DNA from: Candidatus Neomarinimicrobiota bacterium | GTDB taxonomy: Bacteria > Fidelibacterota > JAANXI01 | Assembly (NCBI GenBank): GCA_021734025.1 | Contig: JAIPJS010000002.1 | Span: forward strand, 62,001-126,000 | DNA length: 64,000 nucleotides | Reading direction: 5' to 3' | Shown here: one piece after another, positions 8,078 to 16,527 of the stretch | Numbering within the stretch: position 1 is the stretch's first letter | Layout of the letters: every line of letters starts with the position of its first letter | The notes under the pieces: model-generated | Databases searched by the model: none | What the model saw: only the letters and a program-made list of their open reading frames with translations | What the model was told of the DNA's origin: nothing | Program-made: the position numbers and the translations under genes

Positions 8078-9268
8078 TTACAGTGCCTCCACAATCACCG
8101 CCGCACCCTGTCCGCCGCCAATACAAGCGGCCGCCAGTCCGAATTGTTCTCCTCTGCGTTTTAATTCCTTGAGAATCGTAATAGTCAGTCGTGTGCCGGA
8201 CGAGGCCAGCGGATGACCAACGGCAATAGCACCGCCATTGACGTTGGTGATTTCCCTGTCAAGGCCAAGTGCCTTTTCCACAGCCAAATATTGTGGCGCG
8301 AACGCCTCATTTACTTCGATCAACGCCATATCATCCAATGAATATCCGGTCGACTCAAACACTTTCTTCGATGCCGCGACTGGCCCGATTCCCATGATGC
8401 TTGGCTCCACACCTGCGACGCCCCATCCATGCAGTCGCCCGATGGGCTCCCAGCCTTCCTTTTCGGCTCGTTCTGCAGTTGTTACTATAACCGAAGCCGA
8501 TCCGTCACAAATTCCGCTGGCGTTTCCCGCGGTAACCGTCCCATCTTTGGAGAAATACGGAGAAAGTTTTGCCAGTTTTTCTACTGAGGTGTCCGGGCGA
8601 ATGTGCTCATCGAGGAATAATTCCTCCTCACCCTTTTTGGTCTTCACATTCACAGGGAAGACCTCATCCTGCATCCGCCCCTCTTCCCAGGCGGCGTGTG
8701 CGGCCATCTGGCTGCGATAGGCATATTCGTCGCACGCTTCCCGGCTAATGTCGTACTTCTCCGCCAGATTCTCCGCCGTCTCCGCCATGCTGCAGCCGCA
8801 GTAGCTATCAGTCAGAGAGGTCCAGAGGATATCAACCATCTTGCTGTTCGAAAGACGCATATCGCCCCAGCGGGCGCCCCAGACCGAATGCGGCGCCTGG
8901 CTCATACTCTCGGTGCCACCTGCGAGAATGACTTCCTCTTCGCCCAGCAGAATATGCCGGGCTGCATCGATAATCGTTTCGAAGCCCGACCCGCACAGCC
9001 GGTTAATCGTCACCGCTGGCACATCTTTGGGAATACCGCTTCGTAAGCCAACATGTCGCGCAAGATACGCCGCATCCGGCGAAGTTTGCACCACATTGCC
9101 AAAGATAATATGCTCGATGGCTTCCGGTGAAATTCCGGATATTTCCAGGAGGGTTTTAGTGGACTCAACCGCAAGATCCGTAGCGGAATACTCTTTCAGC
9201 GAACCGCCGAACGATCCGTACGGTGTCCTGAGTCCATCGACAATCACAATTTCTTTATCCCGTGGCAT
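8078..9268 (-). CDS. Acetyl-CoA acetyltransferase (thiolase)
   Basis: 396 residues. Catalytic Cys92 in NRLCGSGFE, His352 in GGAIAVGHPLASSG and Cys382 in AACIGGGQG, the complete thiolase II set. It condenses two acetyl-CoA to acetoacetyl-CoA or the reverse. The ATG directly follows the stop codon of the upstream aconitase-type small subunit gene, so this is the last gene of a coupled four-gene operon (large subunit, RNase HI, small subunit, thiolase). Together with the nearby 3-hydroxybutyryl-CoA dehydrogenase it suggests C4 acyl-CoA metabolism or branched-chain degradation. Confidence 0.94.
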   Translation of the reverse strand: MPRDKEIVIVDGLRTPYGSFGGSLKEYSATDLAVESTKTLLEISGISPEAIEHIIFGNVVQTSPDAAYLARHVGLRSGIPKDVPAVTINRLCGSGFETIIDAARHILLGEEEVILAGGTESMSQAPHSVWGARWGDMRLSNSKMVDILWTSLTDSYCGCSMAETAENLAEKYDISREACDEYAYRSQMAAHAAWEEGRMQDEVFPVNVKTKKGEEELFLDEHIRPDTSVEKLAKLSPYFSKDGTVTAGNASGICDGSASVIVTTAERAEKEGWEPIGRLHGWGVAGVEPSIMGIGPVAASKKVFESTGYSLDDMALIEVNEAFAPQYLAVEKALGLDREITNVNGGAIAVGHPLASSGTRLTITILKELKRRGEQFGLAAACIGGGQGAAVIVEAL

Positions 9269-9787
9269 TTATTCCCCCGCTTCCTGCGATTTTAACGCTC
9301 TGATATAACCGGTCACGCCCTGCATCTCCATGAGGCGCGTGATGAAGTCGGGACGCTCTTCCGACTGGTATTCCCTGCCGGATTCGATCATGGTTATACT
9401 CCCCGTCTTCGTATCGATCTCAAGAGTCTGTCCGGATTTAATTTCGCTGGCGGCATCCGGAGCAACCAAAACGGGCAGGCCCAAATTCAAAGCGTTCCTG
9501 TAAAAATATTGCGGGAATTCACTCCCAACGATGGCTTTTGCACCTGTGTTTTGTAGCGCAGTCACTACCGACTCATTTACCGATCCGTGGGCGAAGTTGC
9601 TGCCGGTAACCAAAATGATCTCACCTTCGGCGCTCAAATTTATATCTGAGGTTGCAAATGCCAGAGATGGCGTGAGCGCTTCCTCGCCTTCGCCGTAAAA
9701 TTCCGGAGAGAGAATTTCGTTGGCGCTAATATTATCTCCAATAGTAACCGCGTGTCCGGTAATCTGTTGTTCATCTTGAGCCATCAA
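9269..9787 (-). CDS. Aconitase-superfamily small (swivel) subunit, LeuD-like, divergent
   Basis: 172 residues, about the length of archaeal-type LeuD/HacB. N-terminal GHAVTIGDNISANEILSPEF matches the swivel domain's 'GDNInTDeIlP' motif. The substrate loop normally reads G-x-N-F-G-x-G-S-S-R-E; here it is GSNFAHGSVNES, so the Ser-Arg-Glu that binds the substrate carboxylate is altered. It pairs with the large subunit encoded one gene upstream. Its start overlaps the RNase HI stop by four bases (ATGA). Isopropylmalate, homoaconitate or another hydroxyacid is possible; the exact substrate cannot be assigned. Confidence 0.8.
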   Translation of the reverse strand: MMAQDEQQITGHAVTIGDNISANEILSPEFYGEGEEALTPSLAFATSDINLSAEGEIILVTGSNFAHGSVNESVVTALQNTGAKAIVGSEFPQYFYRNALNLGLPVLVAPDAASEIKSGQTLEIDTKTGSITMIESGREYQSEERPDFITRLMEMQGVTGYIRALKSQEAGE

Positions 9788-10386
9788 TCGGATTCCCCTT
9801 TTAGAATTCCCTGTTTCGAGAGTTGATCCGCCCGCTTGTTTCTTTCTCTGGGCACATGCTCGATGGAATAGTGTGGAAAAATCTGCAATGCATTCATTAC
9901 CTTGCCGTACAGTTTTTTCATACGATCGTTCTTCACCTGGTATTCACCGTTGAGCTGCTTCACAACCAATTCGCTATCCGCATAGATGAATACTTTGTCC
10001 GGCTCATATTTTTCGAGCATCTCGATGCCGAATAACATGGCACGATACTCCGCCTCGTTATTGGTCGCCTCACCGATGTTCTCGCTGAAATTTTCGATTT
10101 CGGAATCATTCAGGTAGAGGACGCCGCCGATAGCCGCCTGTTTCCTTTGTGGCTGGGACGCGCCATCCACGAACAGTGAAAATGAGCGGACTTCATCATT
10201 GGAACCGTCCACAGCCTGCTCCTGGAGCCAGTCCAGGATTTCGTCCCGGACTTCCGACACTTTACGCTCGGAGAATTCCGGATTGGCATCCAGAAACTCC
10301 TGTACCGGGAGGTAGTCGAAGATGGCACGGGTTAAATCAATCTTTTCACTGGAATTCACTGTCTGCTCCTGGAGTTGGTGTTTCAA
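9784..10386 (-). CDS. Ribonuclease HI family protein with an N-terminal extension
   Basis: Residues 65-200 form an RNase H domain with the four acidic residues in FVDGAS, NNEAEYRAM, IYADSELVVKQL and NKRADQLSKQG. This is the compact type seen in archaeal and bacterial RnhA-like proteins that cleave RNA of RNA-DNA hybrids. The first 60 residues are an uncharacterised helical extension. The gene sits between the two subunits of an aconitase-like enzyme and overlaps both: 41 bases with the large subunit if the ATG at 10386 is used, or 14 if the GTG at 10359 is the real start. This position implies strict cotranslation with metabolic genes. Confidence 0.88.
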   Translation of the reverse strand: MKHQLQEQTVNSSEKIDLTRAIFDYLPVQEFLDANPEFSERKVSEVRDEILDWLQEQAVDGSNDEVRSFSLFVDGASQPQRKQAAIGGVLYLNDSEIENFSENIGEATNNEAEYRAMLFGIEMLEKYEPDKVFIYADSELVVKQLNGEYQVKNDRMKKLYGKVMNALQIFPHYSIEHVPRERNKRADQLSKQGILKGESD

Positions 10387-11644
10387 TTTCGCCTATCAGA
10401 TCGCGCGGGTCGGTCAGGTGACCGGTGACGGCCGAGGCGGCTGCCACCGCCACGCTGGCGGAGTAAACCTGGGACCCGTTCTGGTACGATCGGCCTCGGG
10501 TGGTGACAACACCGGTCTCACCAGGCGCCAGTTCAGCGATGGCGGTGTCCGGGCACGGCCCGCAGGTCGGCGCCCAAATGGATGCCCCCAGTTCGGTAAA
10601 GATGCTTGCCAGCCCCTCGTTGATTAACCGGCGGTAGGTTTCCACTGAGCCCGGGATAATAAGCAGCCGGACGTTTTCGTCAATTTGGCGATACTTCATC
10701 ACCTTCGCCGCCAGATACAAATCCTCGACCTGGGCGCCGCCGCAGCCGCCGATGACTACCTGATCCACCGGCACAGACTTTTCCAGTGCCGACACACCGA
10801 ACACGGTGCCAGGCCGTTCAACATCGGCAATGAGTGGTTCCAGTTCCTCTGCGTTAATCTCGATTGAGTCTTCATATTCTGCGTCATCGTCTGCCATGAA
10901 ATACTGGGCTTCCCGCTCGGCCTTGTCGCCGAGGTATTCCAGCGCCTTACCGTGAGGCACCATCATTCCGTTAATGGCTCCGCACTCGAAGGCCATATCG
11001 GCGAGAATAAAACGGTCACCGATGGGAAATACTTCCAGCGATTCGCCGGCAAATTCGATGGACTTGCCCAACGCTCCAGTCGGCCCCAGTTCACGGAGCA
11101 TCATCAGCCCCAGATCTTTACCGGTCACCAGCTGACTCGGCTCGCCGGTAAAGGTAACCCTGATCGCACCCGGTATTTGTATCCAGAGTTTTCCGAGAGT
11201 CATCGCCATGGCCAGATCGGTGCCACCGACCGGCATCCCAAAGGCGCCGAGCGCACCGTAGGCACACGCGTGGGAATCGGCAGCGACAACCACATCGCCG
11301 GGAATCACGCGGCCGGAATCACTGTTATGGATATGCGCCACGCCGCCGCGGCCTGGCAGGTCATGTTTCGCTATTTTAAATTTGGAAGCAAATCGGCTGA
11401 CGGTCGAATTACGTTGAAGGGCGGTTCGACTGTTATTTAAATGAAAATGATCGCTGGCGACAGCCACTTTCTCCGGATTAAACACCTGTTTGGAATCAAG
11501 ATCTTCCAAGACCCGGCTGGCCTGTGGGATGGCATTGTCCGAGCCTGCAGCCAGATTAATCTCCGGGAAAATTACTTCTCCCGGTTCAACAGCATCTACG
11601 CCGGCAGCGTGCGCCAGCGTTTTTTGAGTCATCGTCATCCCCAT
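10346..11644 (-). CDS. Aconitase-superfamily large subunit, LeuC-like, divergent
   Basis: 432 residues. DSHACAYGALGAFGMPVGGTDLA matches the 'DSHT-T-GA-GA-a-G-G-tD' region of isopropylmalate dehydratase large subunits, in its 420-residue archaeal-type form. All three cluster cysteines appear present: one in GGCGGAQVEDL (usually SCTNGR-x-EDL) and two in PTCGPCPD. The Thr-Asn-Gly-Arg stretch after the first Cys is replaced, so substrate recognition has probably changed. Two further in-frame ATGs follow closely (11638, 11632); a GGGAGGG site sits 12 bases before 11644. First gene of the operon with RNase HI, the small subunit and thiolase. Confidence 0.82.
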   Translation of the reverse strand: MGMTMTQKTLAHAAGVDAVEPGEVIFPEINLAAGSDNAIPQASRVLEDLDSKQVFNPEKVAVASDHFHLNNSRTALQRNSTVSRFASKFKIAKHDLPGRGGVAHIHNSDSGRVIPGDVVVAADSHACAYGALGAFGMPVGGTDLAMAMTLGKLWIQIPGAIRVTFTGEPSQLVTGKDLGLMMLRELGPTGALGKSIEFAGESLEVFPIGDRFILADMAFECGAINGMMVPHGKALEYLGDKAEREAQYFMADDDAEYEDSIEINAEELEPLIADVERPGTVFGVSALEKSVPVDQVVIGGCGGAQVEDLYLAAKVMKYRQIDENVRLLIIPGSVETYRRLINEGLASIFTELGASIWAPTCGPCPDTAIAELAPGETGVVTTRGRSYQNGSQVYSASVAVAAASAVTGHLTDPRDLIGEIETPTPGADSEFQ

Positions 11645-11737
11645 GGTAGCGAGTGCCCTCCCGTTTAATCTCAGAAATGTAAAACGAAGTTAGAGAGCAC
11701 CGGTATGAATGTCAACGGCTCAGGGGTAGGACAGGGT

Positions 11738-11831
11738 GATAGTGTTAGAGTGTTCAGGTGTTTCCCAAAGGGATCCCTTCGGGGCAGGTTGAAAAGCGTG
11801 TTAAAGTGTTATCGTGTTATTGTTAGGCACC
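11738..11831 (+). repeat. GTGTTA-unit dispersed repeat, copy 2 (interrupted)
   Basis: Units AGTGTTAGAGTGTTCAGGTG at the left and GTGTTAAAGTGTTATCGTG plus TTATTGTTAGG at the right are separated by about 35 bases holding AAGGGATCCCTTCGGGG. It lies upstream of the LeuC-like gene. Confidence 0.7.
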
Positions 11832-11916
11832 TATTTTTTCCGTTCTCCAGTCTCCCGCTCCCAGATACGCAATACGCAGTACGTAATGCTTTTTCTCATA
11901 TATCCTTCATCTCCAA

Positions 11917-12498
11917 TTACTCTTCCCCGGAGGTAATATCTCCCAACACCTCCCGCACCTTCTCCTCATCCCCCTTTTGGTATCCCTGGTGGAAATAGCG
12001 GATAAGACCGGCCTCATCGATGATGACGGTTGCCGGGAGCCGCGCCATATTTTGCTTATTCACCACTTTGTATTTTTTCGCAACGACACTATAGGGATCG
12101 AGCAGAACCGGGAGATCAAACCCCATTTTTGTCACAAATCTGGAGACCGTATCTGGCTTTTCCGCAACATTGACGAGCATGATTCCGACCTGAGGAAACT
12201 CCCCCTGGATATCGTGCAATTTTGGTATTTCTGCCCGACATGGGATACACCACGAGGCAAAAAAACTGAACACGAGCGGCTTCTGTAATCGCTCACGGGC
12301 ATCTTCCCCGACGTACCGGCTGAGAAAAAACGGATCCCCCTCGAGCGACTTCAGAAAAAAGGTGGGCGCCGCTGTTCCGATCACAGAGTCAATAGTTGTA
12401 GAGGTTTCCACCTGGACAGTACTGTCCACCTGCCCGTCAACATGCATTGGAATTGTAAAAAGGAGCAAAAGTGCTATCAGTATCCGGGAATATATCAT
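11917..12498 (-). CDS. TlpA-family thioredoxin-like protein, exported
   Basis: 193 residues from the ATG at 12498, which has AGGTGAT about 9 bases upstream; the longer frame to 12543 would overlap the preceding gene. An N-terminal signal peptide (MIYSRILIALLLLF..., cleavage near residue 22) is followed by an AhpC/Redoxin fold with the active-site motif FFASWCIPCRAEIP (C-x-x-C) and cis-Pro region ARLPATVIIDEAG. TlpA-like proteins keep periplasmic thiols reduced, for example during cytochrome c maturation. The gene follows the metallophosphatase gene by 7 bases and is probably cotranscribed with it. Confidence 0.9.
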   Translation of the reverse strand: MIYSRILIALLLLFTIPMHVDGQVDSTVQVETSTTIDSVIGTAAPTFFLKSLEGDPFFLSRYVGEDARERLQKPLVFSFFASWCIPCRAEIPKLHDIQGEFPQVGIMLVNVAEKPDTVSRFVTKMGFDLPVLLDPYSVVAKKYKVVNKQNMARLPATVIIDEAGLIRYFHQGYQKGDEEKVREVLGDITSGEE

Positions 12499-12505
12499 TG
12501 GAAAA

Positions 12506-13351
12506 TCACCTGGTTTGCTTTGGGTTGCGCTCATGATAATCATTCAGCCAGGATTGCACCCGGGGATGTGCCGGGATGGACTGTTCCATGGGATGAAGTC
12601 GGTAAAACGAAGGGATATAATGAGAGCTATTACTGGAAAATCGAATCTCTCCAACATATTCTCCGTTCCCACCAGCCTGCTGAACTGCCACTCCACGGAT
12701 GAAATTCAGAGTGTCAATCACCGTCTGCGAATGGCCTCCTACGATCAGGTCAATTTCCGGAAATGCGGACGCATACACGGTATCCTGCTCGTAACCTGAG
12801 TGTGATAACAGTATCAGAAGTTTGCCAGATTTTCTTTCCTTTGCACACCATTGCCCGATCACAGAATCCGGCTCCGGCAATTCCACATTCGGGAATCGTC
12901 CGTCCGGGTAAAACCTGGTTGTGGCCGGATGCAATATCCGGAGCACAGAAATCTTTGTGTCTCCCCGGGTAAGGACTCTCGGCTGTCTGGTCATTTTTAG
13001 CGATGCAATAAACGCCTCACCACCAAACGCCAAATCCTGGTCCCCCACATTAGTCACATCATATGGGATGAGCTGAAATATCTTATTTATGAGTTCCGCT
13101 TGTTCAGGTGTCGTATAGTACAGGAAATTGTCACCGTTGTCTAAGATGATCGCATCCGGATGCTTCGTCACGTATTGGGTGATAAATTGCGCCCGCCGGT
13201 CCAACGCGCCGTATTGTTTTTCTGGACATTGGCAGTATTCAATTTCTCCATTGCAATTGCTGGTAAAGAGGATGCGGAAATCCTTTTCAGCGCCCGGACA
13301 GATTCCATGCCATAAAAGACAACACGTGAAAAATACACACCACTTATACAT
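12506..13351 (-). CDS. Exported metallophosphatase / 5'-nucleotidase-like protein with altered metal motifs
   Basis: 281 residues from ATG 13351 (an in-frame TTG lies at 13366). A signal peptide (YKWCVFFTCCLLWHGICPGA) precedes RILFTSNCNGEIEYCQCPEK, which aligns with the 'TNDxHG' metal motif of UshA/SoxB-type phosphatases but has Asn-Cys-Asn in place of Asp-x-His. DNGDNF keeps the GD motif, NVGDQDLAFG replaces the usual GNHEFD, and HSGYEQD and VGGHSQT keep the late His ligands. The C-terminal nucleotide-binding domain of 5'-nucleotidases is absent. Metal occupancy may therefore differ. It is paired with a TlpA thioredoxin, suggesting a periplasmic redox or sulfur-related role; the function is unknown. 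Confidence 0.7.
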   Translation of the reverse strand: MYKWCVFFTCCLLWHGICPGAEKDFRILFTSNCNGEIEYCQCPEKQYGALDRRAQFITQYVTKHPDAIILDNGDNFLYYTTPEQAELINKIFQLIPYDVTNVGDQDLAFGGEAFIASLKMTRQPRVLTRGDTKISVLRILHPATTRFYPDGRFPNVELPEPDSVIGQWCAKERKSGKLLILLSHSGYEQDTVYASAFPEIDLIVGGHSQTVIDTLNFIRGVAVQQAGGNGEYVGEIRFSSNSSHYIPSFYRLHPMEQSIPAHPRVQSWLNDYHERNPKQTR

Positions 13352-13438
13352 TATTTTATCCGGCAATTGGCAGAGTGAAAACTGAGACCTCCCTATTTAC
13401 GGCATTTTTGTATTTATATGCAAGGGAAACTATCGTTA

Positions 13439-13477
13439 GACAGTGTTATAGTGTTCAGGTGTTAGAGTTAAAAACCT
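13439..13477 (+). repeat. GTGTTA-unit dispersed repeat, copy 3
   Basis: CAGTGTTATAGTGTTCAGGT followed by GTTAGAGTT, the same unit order as copy 1. It is intergenic, downstream of the PEBP gene's stop end and upstream of the metallophosphatase start. Confidence 0.65.
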
Positions 13478-13518
13478 ACACCCACCTGAAGAGCAGGATT
13501 CCGGTCTCCGCCTTCCTA

Positions 13519-13983
13519 TCATTGCCGTTCGTATTTTCCCATCAGCTCGCCCTTGGCCAGAACGTTGCCATCCATAGTGTTTATCACGTCGGCTTTTCTG
13601 GCGGTACTGTCGAGATCCAAGGTGTTGTCGAGGGCATACACCTTAAAGAAATACCGGTGAATACCACCCGGAGGACATGGACCACCGTAGCCATTGCTGC
13701 CGAAATCAGTAATACCTTGAATAGCACCATTTTTCAGCGTCGCTTCTTTGGGAACACCTTCTCCCAGAGAAGTTACTTCCACAGGCAGATTGAAGAGCAC
13801 CCAGTGTACCCAGGTTTTACCCGGCGCATCCGGATCATCAGCAATCAAGACGATCGACTCAGCAGCATCCGGAACTCCGGACCATTCGAGTGGCGGACTG
13901 ACGTCGGCACCGTCGCAGGTATACTTCTTTGGAATCATCCCCTCCTGTTCGAATGCGGAACTTACTATTTTAATAGACATCAC
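13519..13983 (-). CDS. YbhB/YbcL-family PEBP-like protein
   Basis: 154 residues. Conserved PEBP motifs: YTCDGADVSPPLEW (Asp and Pro lining the anion pocket), DDPDAPGKTWVHWVLFNLP and GYGGPCPPGGIHRYFFKVYAL. This is the bacterial branch of the phosphatidylethanolamine-binding family and is predicted cytoplasmic, since there is no signal peptide. The biochemical role in bacteria is not settled. It stands alone, flanked on both sides by GTGTTA-type repeats. The start may be either of two adjacent ATGs. Confidence 0.93.
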   Translation of the reverse strand: MMSIKIVSSAFEQEGMIPKKYTCDGADVSPPLEWSGVPDAAESIVLIADDPDAPGKTWVHWVLFNLPVEVTSLGEGVPKEATLKNGAIQGITDFGSNGYGGPCPPGGIHRYFFKVYALDNTLDLDSTARKADVINTMDGNVLAKGELMGKYERQ

Positions 13984-14002
13984 TACCCTCCCAGTTTAGG
14001 AT

Positions 14003-14050
14003 GAGTGTTAAAGTGTTCAGGTGTTGGGTAACAACGTGTTATAGTGCGGT
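14003..14050 (+). repeat. GTGTTA-unit dispersed repeat, copy 4
   Basis: GAGTGTTAAAGTGTTCAGGT, GTTGGGTAACAACGTGTTATAGTG. It lies just upstream of the PEBP gene start (minus strand). Confidence 0.65.
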
Positions 14051-14182
14051 ACACACCGTCTCCAGTAATCAGCCTGATCGTACTTCAACATTCGATATTG
14101 GACCTCGTATATTCAGTCTCTTCTCTTTTTCCTTCTGTTTTTCCTTCCCGGACTTTATACACAATACCTTATCCATATTTCG

Positions 14183-15121
14183 CTATACCTTCAACGCAAT
14201 TTTCCCTTTCACGCCGCCCTTCTCAAGTCTCCGATGGGCTTCTGAGACATCCTGTAGTTCCATCACAGAGTCTACCAACGGCTTCAGCTGTTCGCGCTCA
14301 ATCAGGGTGCGGAGTCGATCCAGCTTATAGCGTTCCCGTTCGATGAATAGAAAGTGTACCGTTATATTCGGAAAATTCGCCCTGCTGAGATCGGTATTGG
14401 TGCCGACGATATTAACCATCCGGCCATGAGATTTTGTTACATCGATGCTCTGTGTCATCGTGTTCCCACCCACAGTATCAAAGACAAGGTCAACACCGTC
14501 GCCATCGGTCTTTTCATGCACGATTTCAACAAAATTATCCGTCTTGTAGTTGATCGGCTCCGCGCCATATTCTGTAACCGTCTCTTCCATATAGTCGCTG
14601 CAGACGGTTATAACGCGGGCCCCTGCTGCCACGGCAATCTGGGTTGCGAGGGCTCCGACACCCCCGGCACCGTGGATGAGAACCGTATCTCCGGCCTCAA
14701 CGATCCCACGGGTGATCATCGCATCATAGGCCGTGGCACCGGCCAGAGGGATCGTCGCGGCCTCTTCATGTGAAATATTCTTTGGTTTTTTTGCCACAAT
14801 TGATTCATCCGCCACGTGATATTCAGCGTAACTTCCCTGACCCTTGAAAATTTCCGGGGTATAAAATACCTCGTCACCCGGTTCAAAATCCTTTACACCA
14901 TCACCGATACCTTCTACCACCCCGGACACATCGTATCCGATGATTGCCGGCGGTTCCACGCCTGCCCAGGATCCCGCCTGACGGATCTTAAAGTCCACCG
15001 GATTAATAGATGTTGCGTGAACTTTTACCAATAGTTCGGTTGGACCCGGTGTCGGCTTTTCCCAGTCCTGTTCTTCGAAGACATCAGTATCGCCAAAATC
15101 GGTGATTACCATCGCTCTCAT
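14183..15121 (-). CDS. NADP-dependent quinone oxidoreductase / zinc-independent MDR-family reductase
   Basis: 312 residues of the medium-chain dehydrogenase/reductase type. GroES-like N-domain (HATSINPVDFKIRQAG, IIGYDVSGVVEGIG) and Rossmann motif VLIHGAGGVGALATQIA near residue 150. The structural zinc cysteines are absent, as in QOR-type enzymes. It probably reduces quinones or enones with NADPH. A good ribosome site (GGGAGGT) precedes the ATG. Monocistronic; no neighbour points to a particular substrate. Confidence 0.88.
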   Translation of the reverse strand: MRAMVITDFGDTDVFEEQDWEKPTPGPTELLVKVHATSINPVDFKIRQAGSWAGVEPPAIIGYDVSGVVEGIGDGVKDFEPGDEVFYTPEIFKGQGSYAEYHVADESIVAKKPKNISHEEAATIPLAGATAYDAMITRGIVEAGDTVLIHGAGGVGALATQIAVAAGARVITVCSDYMEETVTEYGAEPINYKTDNFVEIVHEKTDGDGVDLVFDTVGGNTMTQSIDVTKSHGRMVNIVGTNTDLSRANFPNITVHFLFIERERYKLDRLRTLIEREQLKPLVDSVMELQDVSEAHRRLEKGGVKGKIALKV

Positions 15122-15391
15122 ACCGTACCTCCCGTCGTCACAACTTTGTTAAAATCGATATCAGTTATTTATAAAAGGTTACTATTCAGAACCGAATTTT
15201 TCAAATTAACGAGAAAATGGATCCTTATGATAATGGGCTACTCTGGTACCGAGGAAACTACACAGTTGCTTGTTTAATGATAGCAAATTCCGAAGAGAAC
15301 AGAGGTACACTGATGTGGAGGTCGCTTGGATACTAATTCAAGAACATAATAAAAGAAGGAACACCCAATATATGGAATATTTTAGGGAATG
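15122..15391. other. Intergenic region, nothing recognised
   Basis: 270 AT-rich bases between the oxidoreductase start and the PAS protein stop. No hairpin with a T-run or gene was seen. Confidence 0.5.
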
Positions 15392-16060
15392 CTAATCGGA
15401 TTGACAATCGGGGCAGAGCGAAAGACTCAGGTCACCCGTGGTGTTCATTCTCAGGTATTCTTCCGGGGTTTGCCACAAGTCCTCCCCTGCCTTAATTCGG
15501 TGACAGGATTCGCAGAGTTCCATATCATTTTGCAGCAGTTGGATTATCCGGTTCGCCTCCTGCAATTCCTCGATCAAATTTTCGCGATCTCGTTCCAGTA
15601 TCTTCCGTTTGGTGATATCCCGTAAGACCACTACGATGGTGTGCGGGATCCGGTTTTCATCCATGCGTACCGAGGTCTGCGCCTCGGCCATAAATTTATC
15701 CCCATTTTTTCTCTGAAGATGCAATTCGAACAGTTCCTGCTTTTTCACCCGGTCGTAAGGTTTCTCCTGAAAAATGCTCTCTCCGAAGTACTCAATACTA
15801 AGTTGTAAAATACGCTTCGATTCCTTCTCGCTGGCCACCATATGCCAGAACGATAATCCCTCTTCCACATCCTGTTGTTTAAAGCCTAACACGAATTCTG
15901 CTATCCGGTTGATGAAGAGGACTTTCGGGTTTTCAATATCCAGACGAACCTCTACAACGGCACCTGGCAAGTGGTATTTAAAGTGTTGAAATTCACGTTT
16001 CAGCGCCAAAAGCTTGCGTTCAAGGCTCTCTTTCGATTTTTGAGCGATTTCTGTGTTCAT
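15392..16060 (-). CDS. PAS-domain sensory protein with C-terminal Cys4 motif
   Basis: 222 residues: N-terminal helical segment (1-25), a PAS/PAC domain (about 30-155, with NRIAEFVLGFKQQDV and the PAC motif TIVVVLRDITKRK), a coiled coil (155-185), then CESCHRIKAGEDLW...LCPDC, a two-pair Cys motif. A similar 'CxxCkkI...W...CPxC' tail is common at the ends of PAS/GAF sensor proteins from delta-proteobacteria and FCB bacteria. No kinase, cyclase or DNA-binding domain follows, so it must act through a partner. No signal peptide; predicted cytoplasmic. The signal sensed is unknown. Confidence 0.82.
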   Translation of the reverse strand: MNTEIAQKSKESLERKLLALKREFQHFKYHLPGAVVEVRLDIENPKVLFINRIAEFVLGFKQQDVEEGLSFWHMVASEKESKRILQLSIEYFGESIFQEKPYDRVKKQELFELHLQRKNGDKFMAEAQTSVRMDENRIPHTIVVVLRDITKRKILERDRENLIEELQEANRIIQLLQNDMELCESCHRIKAGEDLWQTPEEYLRMNTTGDLSLSLCPDCQSD

Positions 16061-16443
16061 CGGAAAATCCCCATGGCTCAGTCCCTGATGATTTTAGTTT
16101 GATTCTTTATGGGAAAATTTTATTACAGTTAACTCAAGGGGAAGACTCAACTGAAAAAATTGCCAAAAATTCCCTGGCTTTAAATAATATTTCTTATAGA
16201 AAGGGGGCATTCTCATAATGGACAAACTACAATCCCATTCAAGTCACCGTACATACACAACTTGTCCAATTATTAAAAAATGGAACGCTGAGTGAAGGCA
16301 ATGTCTCATAAATCTTTGGAAATATCCAGCAAATTATGACAAAATATGCACAACTCTTGCTATATCGGGATAGAATGTAACGAAAGCATTCATCTGGAAT
16401 ACAATGTATAAATGAAAGGGGAGATAAGTTTTTTCGATACAGG
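16061..16443. other. AT-rich intergenic region
   Basis: 383 bases upstream of the PAS gene. A 25-codon open frame at 16217 has no ribosome site and is not claimed. Probably holds the PAS promoter; no convincing -35/-10 pair can be singled out. Confidence 0.4.
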
Positions 16444-16501
16444 AATGAACGGAGTTCCGCTCGTTTGATAAGAATATTCCAAGCGGAGAGCTCCGTTCAT
16501 T
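16444..16501. terminator. Hairpin downstream of the small outer-membrane-type gene
   Basis: AATGAACGGAG (16444-16454) pairs with its reverse complement at 16491-16501, with CCGCT/AGCGG adding an inner stem. A short T-rich run follows only on the plus strand. Likely a transcription end for the minus-strand gene at 16528, possibly bidirectional. Confidence 0.55.
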
Positions 16502-16527
16502 TTATATCATACGGAATGCTTACTTCC

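Noticed and set aside
16217-16294. 25-codon open frame
   Set aside because: No ribosome site and no hydrophobic or conserved pattern.
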